From JAHIQC01 sp964565645 (lineage in GTDB: Bacteria > Actinomycetota > Coriobacteriia > Anaerosomatales > JAHIQC01): 64,000 nt of DNA. The translations under genes were made by a program, and so were the position numbers. Numbering within the stretch: the first letter of the stretch is position 1; each line of letters starts with the position of its first letter. Shown piece by piece: positions 56,243-64,000 of this stretch. The DNA is taken from positions 62,001 through 126,000 of the forward strand of contig CAZMFQ010000007.1 of NCBI GenBank assembly GCA_964565645.1, read 5' to 3'. The notes under the pieces were generated by a model that saw only the letters and a list, made by a program, of their open reading frames with translations, was not told the origin of the DNA and made no database searches.

Positions 56243-56533
56243 CTACAGACGCAAGAGGCGCTCGAACTCCGTGGGGTTCCAGCCGACCATCGCCTTCTCA
56301 CCCACGAGCAGCACAGGCACTCCGTGCTGTCCTGTCATCGTGACCATCTCCCGCAGACCCCTGCGGTCCTTTGTGACGTCGATCTCGACGAACGGGACGC
56401 CGTTGTCTTTCAGATAGGCCTTGGCCACTTTGCACCACGGGCACACCGGAGTCGAGTAGACTCGGACCTGTTTGTGCGCCGTTGAGTTCTTGTGCGCGGG
56501 ACCTGATCGGTGCCGGGGCTTGTTGCCGCTCAT
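56243..56533 (-). CDS. Glutaredoxin-like protein
   Basis: 96 residues. Active-site CPWC near residue 31 (YSTPVCPWCKVAKAYL), then VPFVEIDVTKDRRG, TGQHGVPVLLVGEKAMVGWN. The fold is NrdH/thioredoxin-like; an extra basic head (residues 1-20, KPRHRSGPAHKNSTAHKQ) is present. Reduces disulphides, perhaps with ribonucleotide reductase. Divergent from the flavoprotein. Confidence 0.88.
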   Translation of the reverse strand: MSGNKPRHRSGPAHKNSTAHKQVRVYSTPVCPWCKVAKAYLKDNGVPFVEIDVTKDRRGLREMVTMTGQHGVPVLLVGEKAMVGWNPTEFERLLRL

Positions 56534-56623
56534 GCTCGACCCCCGAGCGTTGCGGATATCGACAGGATGGGTATTCCCCGGAAGGCGCCGAGCATCCCTT
56601 GCCCCTGAGCATGAAGGAGAGCC

Positions 56624-58003
56624 ATGAGCAGCGAGTACGACGTCATCATCGTCGGTGCCGGACCCGCAGGCATCTTCGCGGCGCTCGAGTTGCTCGACGC
56701 GCCGGAGCGCCGTGTTCTGGTTCTTGAGAAGGGCCGAGGCATCGAGAAGCGCCGCTGCCCGTCGCGCCAAGCCGGGTGTATCGGGTGCAAGACGTGCGAC
56801 ATCATGACCGGCTGGGGTGGCGCGGGGGCCTTCTCCGACGGCAAACTGACGCTCACCGGTGAGATCGGTGGTTGGCTGGGCGAGTACGTGGGCGCCGAGG
56901 CGCTCGACGACCTGCTGCAGGACGCCGACGGACTGTGGTTGCGCTTCGGGGCTGACACGTTCGTTCACGCGCCCGATCCGGGCGAGGCCGCCAGACTCCA
57001 GGCGGAGGCGGCCGCTGTTGACATGCGGCTCGTGCCGATGCGCATCCGTCACCTGGGCACCGACCGCTCGCCCGAGGTGCTGCAGGCCATGCGACTGTAC
57101 CTCGAGGCCAACGGTGTGGAGGTCCGGACGACCTGCGCGGTCGCGCGGATAATGGCCGAAGAACACCGTGTCACCGGTGTGGAACTCGCCGACGGGTCGC
57201 AGATCCACGCGCCTGTCGTGATCGCAGCGCCCGGACGTGAAGGCGCCGACTGGCTTGCGACGCAAGCGACCGAACTGGGGATCGGCCTTGCGAACAACGC
57301 CGTGGACATCGGCGTGCGGGTCGAGTGCCCGGCGTCCGTCATGGAGCCTCTCACCGAGCACCTGTACGAGGCGAAGCTGCTGTACCGCTCGCGTCTGTTC
57401 GGCGACCGGGTCCGCACGTTTTGTATGAACCCGTACGGCGAGGTCACGACCGAGTCCTACGGCGATGTGGTCACCGTCAACGGCCACTCCTATGCGGGGA
57501 GCCGCACCGCGTTCACGAACTTCGCGGTACTCGTCAGCCAGAACTTCACCGAGCCTTTCCATGAGCCCATCACCTATGGTCGCTCGATCGCGCGCCTGGC
57601 CAATCTCCTCGGCGAGGGCATCCTCGTCCAACGCCTGGGCGACCTGAAGGCGGGACGGCGGTCGACACCGGAGCGCATGCGTGCGGCGGGCGTCGAGCCG
57701 ACGCTGCCCGCAGCCACGCCCGGGGACCTCGCCAGCGTGCTGCCGTACCGGCACCTGACCGATCTGCTCGAGTTCTTCGCAGCACTCGACAAGCTCGCTC
57801 CCGGCATCGCCGGCGAGGACACGCTGCTCTACGGCGTGGAAGTGAAGTTCTACAGTTCGCGGGTGGCGGTCGGCCCCGACCTCATGACCTCGGTACGGGG
57901 GCTCTATGCCATAGGCGACGGCGCGGGGGTCACGCGTGGTCTGATCCAGTCGAGCGCCAGCGGGCTGGCGGCAGCGAGGGCCGTGCTTCAGGCCTCGGGG
58001 TAG
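56624..58003 (+). CDS. COG2509-like FAD-dependent dehydrogenase
   Basis: 459 residues, GGAGAGCC before the ATG. N-terminal FAD-binding loop is IIVGAGPAGIFAALEL (8-23). A cysteine cluster follows, RRCPSRQAGC and CKTCDIMTGWGGAGAFSDGKL, the typical mark of this family, and the C-terminal GLYAIGDGAGVTRGL closes the FAD site. Physiological substrate is unknown. The 3' end overlaps the TetR gene by 16 bases. Confidence 0.87.
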   Translation: MSSEYDVIIVGAGPAGIFAALELLDAPERRVLVLEKGRGIEKRRCPSRQAGCIGCKTCDIMTGWGGAGAFSDGKLTLTGEIGGWLGEYVGAEALDDLLQDADGLWLRFGADTFVHAPDPGEAARLQAEAAAVDMRLVPMRIRHLGTDRSPEVLQAMRLYLEANGVEVRTTCAVARIMAEEHRVTGVELADGSQIHAPVVIAAPGREGADWLATQATELGIGLANNAVDIGVRVECPASVMEPLTEHLYEAKLLYRSRLFGDRVRTFCMNPYGEVTTESYGDVVTVNGHSYAGSRTAFTNFAVLVSQNFTEPFHEPITYGRSIARLANLLGEGILVQRLGDLKAGRRSTPERMRAAGVEPTLPAATPGDLASVLPYRHLTDLLEFFAALDKLAPGIAGEDTLLYGVEVKFYSSRVAVGPDLMTSVRGLYAIGDGAGVTRGLIQSSASGLAAARAVLQASG

Positions 58004-58590
58004 CCGAGGACGCGTATCGCCGCATCGGCTATGGCCGCTTCCGGCTCGTCGGCGAGCACCACGGCGCTCAGGAGATAGCCGATGAGCATCGAGAGGACCG
58101 CGCGTACGCGGGCGTCGGTCTGCTCATCACTCTGGTCGAGCCCGTACGCCTCATCGAGACGGACCACGGTGGCGCGCAGTGCTTGCTGCACGGGCAGCGC
58201 GATCTCCGTCCGGTAGGCGTCGAGGAACTGCGGATTGTGCACCGCCGCCGCAAGTACGGTCCTGAGTATGTGACCGTACGCGGAGATCGCCTGTCGTCGT
58301 TGGGCGAACGCCTCGACGAGCTGCTCCCGCAACGACTCCGGCCGAAGCGATTCCAGCATCGTCGCGTTCTCCGTGAATATGCGCTCTGAGACCGCCGCTA
58401 TGAGGGCCAGGAAGATCTCCTCCTTGCCGGCGAAGTGGCGGTACAGCGCGGGTTCACTCACGCCCACAGCCGCCGCGATCTCGCGCATCGAGCCGTTCTC
58501 GTATCCGCAACGCGCGAAGACGATCAGCGCCGCCTCGAGGATCTCACCTCGGCGACCCTCCGCGAGAGGTGTTGAGAGATCGGCGCTCAT
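57988..58590 (-). CDS. TetR/AcrR-family repressor
   Basis: 200 residues. N-terminal helix-turn-helix: ILEAALIVFARCGYENGSMREIAAAVGVSEPALYRHFAGKEEIF; the C-terminal ligand domain is all-helical. It ends the ABC exporter operon, overlapping the ATPase stop (ATGA). The same linkage occurs in E. coli, where CecR represses the adjacent ybhGFSR exporter. Effector unknown. Confidence 0.9.
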   Translation of the reverse strand: MSADLSTPLAEGRRGEILEAALIVFARCGYENGSMREIAAAVGVSEPALYRHFAGKEEIFLALIAAVSERIFTENATMLESLRPESLREQLVEAFAQRRQAISAYGHILRTVLAAAVHNPQFLDAYRTEIALPVQQALRATVVRLDEAYGLDQSDEQTDARVRAVLSMLIGYLLSAVVLADEPEAAIADAAIRVLGYPEA

Positions 58591-59849
58591 GGTGCCGGGG
58601 TCTCGTCGGAGATGTCGCCCGGCGCATCGGGCGAGGCGGCGGCGGGGGAGTCCGGAGCGAGCTCGAGATCGTCGTCGGGCACATCAGCAAGTTCCGCGAT
58701 CCATGGCGTCATGAAGGGCTGGGTCGGCTGTTCGACCGGCACCCGTGTTGCCGCGGCATCGGTCGTCGACGGCGGCTCGTTTGAGCCGGCGCCCTCGGTC
58801 GCCGGAGCGCCGGCGGAGGCGGGCACGGGCTCCGACGCCGCGCGCGCCGCCTGTGCGGCAGCGGCCTGTGCGGCGGCCTCCGCGGCCACGGCAGCCGCCC
58901 TGCGCTTGGACACGATGTTGACGAACACGTCCTCGATCGTCGGTTCGACCACCTCGATGCCTCGGACGCGTACGTCGGCGGCCTCGAGGAACTCGGCGAC
59001 ATCGCGCGCCGAGGCCGCTCCTGCGTTGACGTGCAGCAGCGCGCCGCTCATGTAGGCCTCGAGCACGCCCGAGATCGACTCGAGCGCAAGCACCGCGGCT
59101 TCAGGGTCTTCGGCATCCACTTCAAGGACCGTATCGGTCATGAGCCCTCTGACTTCGGACGGGGTACCCAGCGCCGCGATCTCTCCCTCGTATATGAATG
59201 CGAGCCGGCCGCAGTGAGCGGCCTCGTCCATGTAATGCGTCGTCACGAACAGGGTCACGCCGCTCTCCGCGAGCTCGTAGAGCAGTTCCCAGAAGTGGCG
59301 ACGCGCCGTGGGATCGACGCCCGAGGTCGGCTCGTCGAGGAAGATCAGTTCAGGCTCGTGGATCGTCGCGCATCCCAAGGCGAGCCGCTGCTTCCAGCCC
59401 ACCGAGAGGTTCGCCGTGAGCTCGTTCTCGCGACCCACGAGGTCGGCCATCTGCAGGATGTAGGCCCGCTGTGATGCGAACTTCTCCTCAGACAGGTCGT
59501 AGACGCCGGCGTAGAAGCGCAGGTTCTCATCGACCGTCAGGTCCTCGAACAGCGAGAACTTCTGCGACATGTAGCCGATCCGTCTGCGGACCGCCTCGGG
59601 GTCGCGCACGGCGTCGTGTCCGAGCACGGTCGCGCCGCCGGATGTCGGCGAGATCACACCGCACAGCATGCGGATCGTGGTCGTCTTGCCTGACCCGTTC
59701 GGGCCGAGGAACCCGAAGATCTCTCCTCGGCGGACCTCGAGGTCGATGCCGTCGACCGCAGTGAAGCGGCCGAAGCGTTTCGTGAGACCCTCGATTCTGA
59801 TGGCCGGATCGTTGTCGGGGGCGGGCGTGGCCGCTGGTTCCATGTCCAT
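58587..59849 (-). CDS. ABC transporter ATP-binding protein with long C-terminal tail
   Basis: 420 residues. Walker A GPNGSGKTT, signature LSVGWKQRLALG (a variant of LSGGQ), Walker B LIFLDEPTSGVD and switch His VTTHYMDEA. The tail after about residue 300 contains Ala/Pro/Glu-rich sequence not needed for ATPase activity. It probably energises the two permeases on its operon together with the other ATPase. Start: ATG 59849, or GTG 59852. Confidence 0.9.
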   Translation of the reverse strand: MDMEPAATPAPDNDPAIRIEGLTKRFGRFTAVDGIDLEVRRGEIFGFLGPNGSGKTTTIRMLCGVISPTSGGATVLGHDAVRDPEAVRRRIGYMSQKFSLFEDLTVDENLRFYAGVYDLSEEKFASQRAYILQMADLVGRENELTANLSVGWKQRLALGCATIHEPELIFLDEPTSGVDPTARRHFWELLYELAESGVTLFVTTHYMDEAAHCGRLAFIYEGEIAALGTPSEVRGLMTDTVLEVDAEDPEAAVLALESISGVLEAYMSGALLHVNAGAASARDVAEFLEAADVRVRGIEVVEPTIEDVFVNIVSKRRAAAVAAEAAAQAAAAQAARAASEPVPASAGAPATEGAGSNEPPSTTDAAATRVPVEQPTQPFMTPWIAELADVPDDDLELAPDSPAAASPDAPGDISDETPAP

Positions 59850-59852
59850 CAC

Positions 59853-60974
59853 CTAGTCCGAGAGCCGTTTCTGGAAGCGCGAGAGCGCCAGGCCGAGGAT
59901 CACGATCGAGAACACGGCCATCGCGAGGTACTGCTCCCACAGCGCCATGAACCCGGCGCCCTTCATGAAGTTCGTCCGCAGGATGACCAGTGCGTAGCGT
60001 AGCGGGATGAGGTAGGTCACGGGCACGATCTCGGGCGGCATGGATTCGAGCGGGAAGATGAAGCCCGAGAGCACCATCGTCGGGATCAGGATGAACATCG
60101 TGGCCTGCTGGGCCTGCTGCCTCGTCCGCGAGACCATCGACACGAACATCGACTGACCGATGACGGTGAACATGAACAGGAGCAGGCCCGCGCCTATCAC
60201 GAGCAGGCTGCCGTGGAACGGCACGCGGAACCAGAAGATGCCCACGAGCATCACGACGCTGACCTGTATCGACGCGAGCAGGATGTAGGGCACGATCTTG
60301 CCGAGGAGGTACTCACCGCGGGTGATCGGCGTGACGAACATCTGCTCGAGCGTACCGCGCTCGCGCTCGCGCACGATGGCCTGGCTCATGATCGCGCCCA
60401 TCGAGAGCAGCAGGATCGTGGCCACCAGCCCGGGGATCATCGCGTTGACGGCGCGTAGCGTCGGGTTGAACAGCACGCGGACCCGTGCGTCGATACCCGG
60501 CGCGTCGGGCATGAGCCCCGTGGCCCGGATGCGCTGCCGGTTGAACTCCGCGAACACCTGCGCCGCATAGCCGGAGGCCACCGAGGCGGTCTTGCTGTCC
60601 ACGCCGTCGACGACGATCTCGACCGGCACCGACTCGCCGCGCGCCAGGCCCGCCTCCATGCCTGGTGGGAGCAGCAGAGCGACCTGGATGCGGTTCTCGT
60701 CCATGAGCCTGCGCATCCCGGCCTCGTCGTCGGGGCGCGCCGTTATCGTGAAGTAGCCGGTGTTCGTGAAGGAGTCGGCGAGCTGACGCGAGGTCATCGT
60801 GCGGTCCTGGTCCACGACCGCCGTGGGGATGTTGCGGACATCGGAGCCGACCACGTATCCGAACATGATGAGCTGCAGGATGGGCCCGATGAAGATCAAC
60901 GGCAGCAGCAACCGGTCCCTGCGAAGCTGCAGGAACTCCTTCCAGATCAGGAGCTTGATGCGTTTGATCGACAT
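59853..60974 (-). CDS. ABC-2 type exporter permease, YbhR-like
   Basis: 373 residues. ABC2_membrane_3 layout: first helix with KEFLQLRRDRLLLPLIFIGP, a large outside domain, then five C-terminal helices with ERERGTLEQMFVTPITRGEYLLGK. It pairs with the permease encoded next to it. Starts within the partner stop (ATGA). Confidence 0.92.
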   Translation of the reverse strand: MSIKRIKLLIWKEFLQLRRDRLLLPLIFIGPILQLIMFGYVVGSDVRNIPTAVVDQDRTMTSRQLADSFTNTGYFTITARPDDEAGMRRLMDENRIQVALLLPPGMEAGLARGESVPVEIVVDGVDSKTASVASGYAAQVFAEFNRQRIRATGLMPDAPGIDARVRVLFNPTLRAVNAMIPGLVATILLLSMGAIMSQAIVRERERGTLEQMFVTPITRGEYLLGKIVPYILLASIQVSVVMLVGIFWFRVPFHGSLLVIGAGLLLFMFTVIGQSMFVSMVSRTRQQAQQATMFILIPTMVLSGFIFPLESMPPEIVPVTYLIPLRYALVILRTNFMKGAGFMALWEQYLAMAVFSIVILGLALSRFQKRLSD

Positions 60975-62116
60975 CAGTCAGGCCTCCTCGAGTACAGCAC
61001 GGAGGCCAGCGTGAGTGACACGAGCGCGTAGATCGCGAGCGCGCCGATCTGGGGCCACAGCTCGCTGAACCCGCCGCCCTTGAGGAACACCGAGCGTGCG
61101 ACCACGACCATGTAGCGCCCGGGGAACAGGTAGGACACGACCTGCAGGAACCGCGGGATGCTGTGCAGCGGGAATGCGAATCCCGAGAGCATGAAGCCCG
61201 GCAGGAAGCTGATGAGCAACGCGACGAGGTTCGCCACCTCGACGCTGCTCGCCCGAGCCGAGACGAGAAGCCCGATACCGAGCGAGCACAGCACGAACAG
61301 GAACGTCGCCACCGCGAGCGCGATCACGTCACCGCGCACGGGAACCCCGAACACGAGCACCGCCACGAGCGAGACCACAAGCATGTCGACCAGCCCGAGG
61401 AACACCCATGGCGAGACCTTGCCGAGCATGAGTTCGCCCCGGCGGATGGGGGAGACGATGATCTGCTCGAACGTACCCTGCTCCTTCTCCTTCACGAGCG
61501 TGACAGCGGTCTGCTGGACCGTGACGATCATGATGATGACCACCATGAGCCCGGGCACGAGGAAATCGGCCGAGCGTCGCTCCGGGTTGTACCAGGTGCG
61601 GATGTAGGGCGCGATGCCGCCCGCGCGGTTCGGGTCGATGCCCTGCCGTTCGAGGTACTCGAACGCGACTTCGCGCCCGAGCTGTTCGTTGAGTGCCGTG
61701 GCGTAGGTCTGGCCGAGCTGCGCGGAGTTGGGTTCCGACCCGTCGATGAGCACCGAGACCTGGCCCTTTTCGCCGCGGGCGATCGCGTCACCGAAGCCCG
61801 GGCGGATCATGACAGCGATGCGGGCCTCGGAGCGGTCGAAGGCGTCGTCGATAGCGCTCATCGAATCGACGTAGCCGGCGACGTTGAAGAAGTCGCTTTG
61901 CTCATACGAGGCCAGGTACTCGCGGCTCGTTGCGGTCTTGTCGCCGTCGAGCAGGAGCGTCGGCACATCCCGCACATCGAAACTGATGGCGTACGCGAAC
62001 AGGAGCAGCTGGATCGTCGGCATGAGCAGTACCGAGATCATGATGCGCGGATCGCGTCGGATGTGGATGAACTCCTTGCGCGCGATGGCGCCGATGCGGC
62101 GAAGTGCGTCTCTCAT
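60974..62116 (-). CDS. ABC-2 type exporter permease, YbhS-like
   Basis: 380 residues from the ATG at 62116. Starts KEFIHIRRDPRIMISVLLMP; a periplasm-facing domain of about 150 residues, then the conserved EKEQGTFEQIIVSPIRRGELMLGK and C-terminal helices. Homologous to the neighbouring permease, so the pair forms a heterodimer. Confidence 0.92.
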   Translation of the reverse strand: MRDALRRIGAIARKEFIHIRRDPRIMISVLLMPTIQLLLFAYAISFDVRDVPTLLLDGDKTATSREYLASYEQSDFFNVAGYVDSMSAIDDAFDRSEARIAVMIRPGFGDAIARGEKGQVSVLIDGSEPNSAQLGQTYATALNEQLGREVAFEYLERQGIDPNRAGGIAPYIRTWYNPERRSADFLVPGLMVVIIMIVTVQQTAVTLVKEKEQGTFEQIIVSPIRRGELMLGKVSPWVFLGLVDMLVVSLVAVLVFGVPVRGDVIALAVATFLFVLCSLGIGLLVSARASSVEVANLVALLISFLPGFMLSGFAFPLHSIPRFLQVVSYLFPGRYMVVVARSVFLKGGGFSELWPQIGALAIYALVSLTLASVLYSRRPD

Positions 62117-63156
62117 CGGGCCACCTCCTCGGCAAGGAACGCGAACGTCGCTTCCATGTCGACGCGCGCCGGCCGCACGCACTCCGTGCGGACGCCGGAG
62201 GACTCGAGGAGCGCATGCACCTCGTCCGGGCCCGGACCGCCCTCGCGTACGATCACGCGGACCACGTCGCCCAGCACGGTCACCGAGAGCGCCCAGGGCT
62301 CAGGCTCGAGCGCGGTGAGCGCCGGTCGTTGCTGTGTGGTGCAGACCTCGAGCAGCGTCCCCGGCACGCGCGCCTTGAGGCCGGCGGGGGTGTCTGAGAG
62401 CAGGATGCGGCCGTTCTCCATGAACGCGACGTGCGTGCAGCGCTCGGCCTCGTCCATGTAGGGGGTGGCCACGAACACCGTGATGCCGCGGCGGTGCAGT
62501 CCGGCGATGATCCGCCAGAACTCGCGCCTTGAGACGGGGTCGACTCCGGTGGTCGGCTCGTCGAGGAACAGCAGGTCGGGCTCGTGGATGAGCGTGACGG
62601 CCAGCGCAAGTTTCTGCTTCATGCCGCCCGAGAGGAACTGCGACTGGCGATCGGCGAACTCGGTCAGGCCGGCGAACTCGAGCAGCCGTGCGCTTCGCGA
62701 CCGGATCTCGCGCCGCGGCACACCGCGGAGGTTCGCAAAGAACGAGAGGTTCTCTTCGACGGTGAGGTCGGGATAGAGCGAGAAGCGCTGCGACATGTAG
62801 CCGATACGCGGCTTGACCAGGTCGGGGCGGCGTGTGACCGAGGCGCCGAAGACCTCGGCGTCGCCTTCGGTCGGACGCAGCACCGTCGAAAGCATGCGGA
62901 TCAGTGTGGACTTACCAGCGCCGTCCGGGCCGACCAGCCCGAATACCTCGCCGGGTTCGACGCGGAGCGATACGTCGTTCACGGCGAGTACGTCGTGGCC
63001 GAACCGGTGCGAGAGCCCGAAGGCCTCGAGCGCGGCGACCGTCGACGCGGGGCCGGCCGGCACCGGCGCGACAGCCTCGGGCTGCGCGAGCGGCTCGGGA
63101 GCGGCGGGCTCGGAGGGCGGCTGTTCGGGAGGCAGCATGTCGAGCTCGTCGGTCAC
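62113..63156 (-). CDS. ABC transporter ATP-binding protein, YbhF-like half
   Basis: 347 residues, GTG start. Walker A GPDGAGKST (Asp in place of Asn, as in the N-terminal half of YbhF), signature FLSGGMKQKLALA, Walker B LLFLDEPTTGVDP, and ATPYMDEAERC for the switch. In E. coli YbhF the two ATPases are fused; here they are separate genes on either side of the permeases. A Pro/Glu-rich head of about 40 residues is extra. Confidence 0.9.
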   Translation of the reverse strand: MTDELDMLPPEQPPSEPAAPEPLAQPEAVAPVPAGPASTVAALEAFGLSHRFGHDVLAVNDVSLRVEPGEVFGLVGPDGAGKSTLIRMLSTVLRPTEGDAEVFGASVTRRPDLVKPRIGYMSQRFSLYPDLTVEENLSFFANLRGVPRREIRSRSARLLEFAGLTEFADRQSQFLSGGMKQKLALAVTLIHEPDLLFLDEPTTGVDPVSRREFWRIIAGLHRRGITVFVATPYMDEAERCTHVAFMENGRILLSDTPAGLKARVPGTLLEVCTTQQRPALTALEPEPWALSVTVLGDVVRVIVREGGPGPDEVHALLESSGVRTECVRPARVDMEATFAFLAEEVAR

Positions 63157-63929
63157 TAGAAGGTCACGTCCACAGGCATGCCAGGCTTGAGCACGTCCTC
63201 GGCGTTCTTGACGTCGAGGCGCACCTCGTACACGAGTTTGACGCGCTGGTCCTTCGTCTCGATGTTGCTCGGCGTGAACTCCGCCTCCGACGCCACGAAC
63301 ACGACCTTGCCTTCGAAGGTCTTGGCCGAGGAGTCGGTCACGATCGTTGCTGTGTCTCCGAGCTTGATCTGCCCGATCTGCGTTTCGGAGATGTAGATGC
63401 TTACGTGCAGCTTCTCGAGGTCTGCGATGGTCGCGAGGGTCTTGCCGAGGCTCGCGTTCTCCCCGACGGACGCGACGACCTGTGTCAGCACGCCGTCGGC
63501 GGGCGCCGCGATGGTCCCGTAGCCCTGCTGCACCTTCGCGGCCTCGAGTGCCGCCTTGGCTTGGTCGACGCGGGCCTGGGCCTGGTCGATCTCGGGCTGC
63601 GTGCCCTTGTCGGCCTTCACCTTGGCGAGCGCCGCCTCGGCGGCCTTCACACCGGCCTGCGCCTGCTCGACCTGCAGGTCCAGTACTGCCGCGTCGAGCG
63701 TGAACAGGACGGTTCCCGAGCTCACGTCGGAGCCTTCCTCGGCATCGACCTTTGCGATGCGTCCCGCGATGACCGATGAGACCGCGATCTCGTCGGCCTC
63801 CACCGTCCCGCTGCCTCCGAGCGCCGCGGCCTGCGAACCGCCGCCGTCACCCCAGGTCGTCCATGCCCACCAGCCTCCGCCGGCGAGCGCCGCGATCACG
63901 ACGATCACGATGATGATCCGCTTTGCCAT
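63156..63929 (-). CDS. HlyD/YbhG-like periplasmic adaptor (membrane-fusion protein)
   Basis: 257 residues. N-terminal anchor (about 3-24), biotinyl-lipoyl halves around VIAGRIAKVDAEEGSDVSSG and GTIAAPADGVLTQ, a helical hairpin between them, and a C-terminal beta-barrel ending KPGMPVDVTF. It starts the exporter operon and its stop overlaps the ATPase GTG. In a Gram-positive it would act without an outer-membrane channel. Confidence 0.9.
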   Translation of the reverse strand: MAKRIIIVIVVIAALAGGGWWAWTTWGDGGGSQAAALGGSGTVEADEIAVSSVIAGRIAKVDAEEGSDVSSGTVLFTLDAAVLDLQVEQAQAGVKAAEAALAKVKADKGTQPEIDQAQARVDQAKAALEAAKVQQGYGTIAAPADGVLTQVVASVGENASLGKTLATIADLEKLHVSIYISETQIGQIKLGDTATIVTDSSAKTFEGKVVFVASEAEFTPSNIETKDQRVKLVYEVRLDVKNAEDVLKPGMPVDVTF

Positions 63930-64000
63930 CGCTCCTGCTCCTTGTCCGTTCGGCCAGCGCGCGTCTCGCGCGTCCGTCCGTCTAGTTCACGGAGATCGAC

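Noticed and set aside
63982..64000. End of a further minus-strand gene
   Set aside because: A TAG stop preceded by Ser-Ile-Ser-Val-Asn can be read to the window edge, but 19 bases are too few to support a gene.
1..64000. Mobile elements, prophage, CRISPR, rRNA
   Set aside because: No transposase, integrase, regular repeat-spacer array, or rRNA sequence was seen on either strand.

Overview
The window looks like the origin-proximal part of the chromosome of a high-G+C, Gram-positive, anaerobic or microaerophilic bacterium, most likely an actinobacterium of the Coriobacteriia/Anaerosomatales kind (lineage inferred from gene content, not tested). The anaerobic markers are a reversed-domain rubrerythrin, FeoAB, Fe-S L-serine dehydratase, hybrid cluster protein, c-type cytochromes and a CcsA-like assembly protein. 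Actinobacterial markers include PafBC-type WYL regulators and CGAAC-N4-GTTCG LexA-type boxes.

Layout. 1-480 is an oriC-like DnaA-box cluster, followed by rpmH-rnpA-yidD-yidC-jag, a gene-free spacer with two parS sites, and rsmG-parA-parB. 5.9-15.5 kb holds a YtxH-like protein, an AddAB-type helicase-nuclease, and rlmN-rubrerythrin facing a membrane-anchored multihaem cytochrome. 15.5-23.4 kb holds an HtrA protease, an acidic membrane protein, D-Ala-D-Ala ligase, a P-type cation ATPase with an orphan kinase behind a yybP-ykoY (Mn2+) riboswitch, and serine dehydratase alpha. 23.5-27.1 kb carries feoAB, a small zinc-ribbon gene and an acetyltransferase, with the serine dehydratase beta gene beyond. 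27.2-36.3 kb has a DinG-like exonuclease-helicase, pafBC and a three-gene unit led by a degenerate sensor kinase. 36.3-40 kb is a nitrosative-stress island: a Crp/Fnr regulator, a perfect TTGAC-N4-GTCAA operator, a YgbA-like protein, ferredoxin, Hcp and a small cytochrome.

40-46.4 kb holds an M28 peptidase, a CcsA-glycosyltransferase-membrane operon, a diguanylate cyclase and DUF1461. 46.5-50.5 kb holds a DUF5679 zinc protein, a Trk K+ uptake operon (two single-domain TrkA proteins, a 48-residue membrane peptide, TrkH) and tRNA-Gly(CCC). 50.6-56.2 kb contains an M23 peptidase behind two LexA-type boxes and an RBS-masking hairpin, then rpsF-ssb-rpsR-DUF2232-rplI and dnaB. 56.2-64 kb has a glutaredoxin, a COG2509-like flavoprotein, and a TetR-regulated YbhGFSR-like ABC exporter cut by the window end.

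Functionally the region joins core replication, segregation and translation genes to modules for DNA repair, metal homeostasis, NO/redox defence, K+ uptake and efflux. I see no insertion sequence, prophage, CRISPR array or rRNA. The best candidates for new biology are the doubly boxed, hairpin-masked M23 gene, the degenerate-kinase operon, a strongly over-represented octamer (TCCTCGGC/GCCGAGGA), and C-x-C-H haem-motif variants in two cytochromes.
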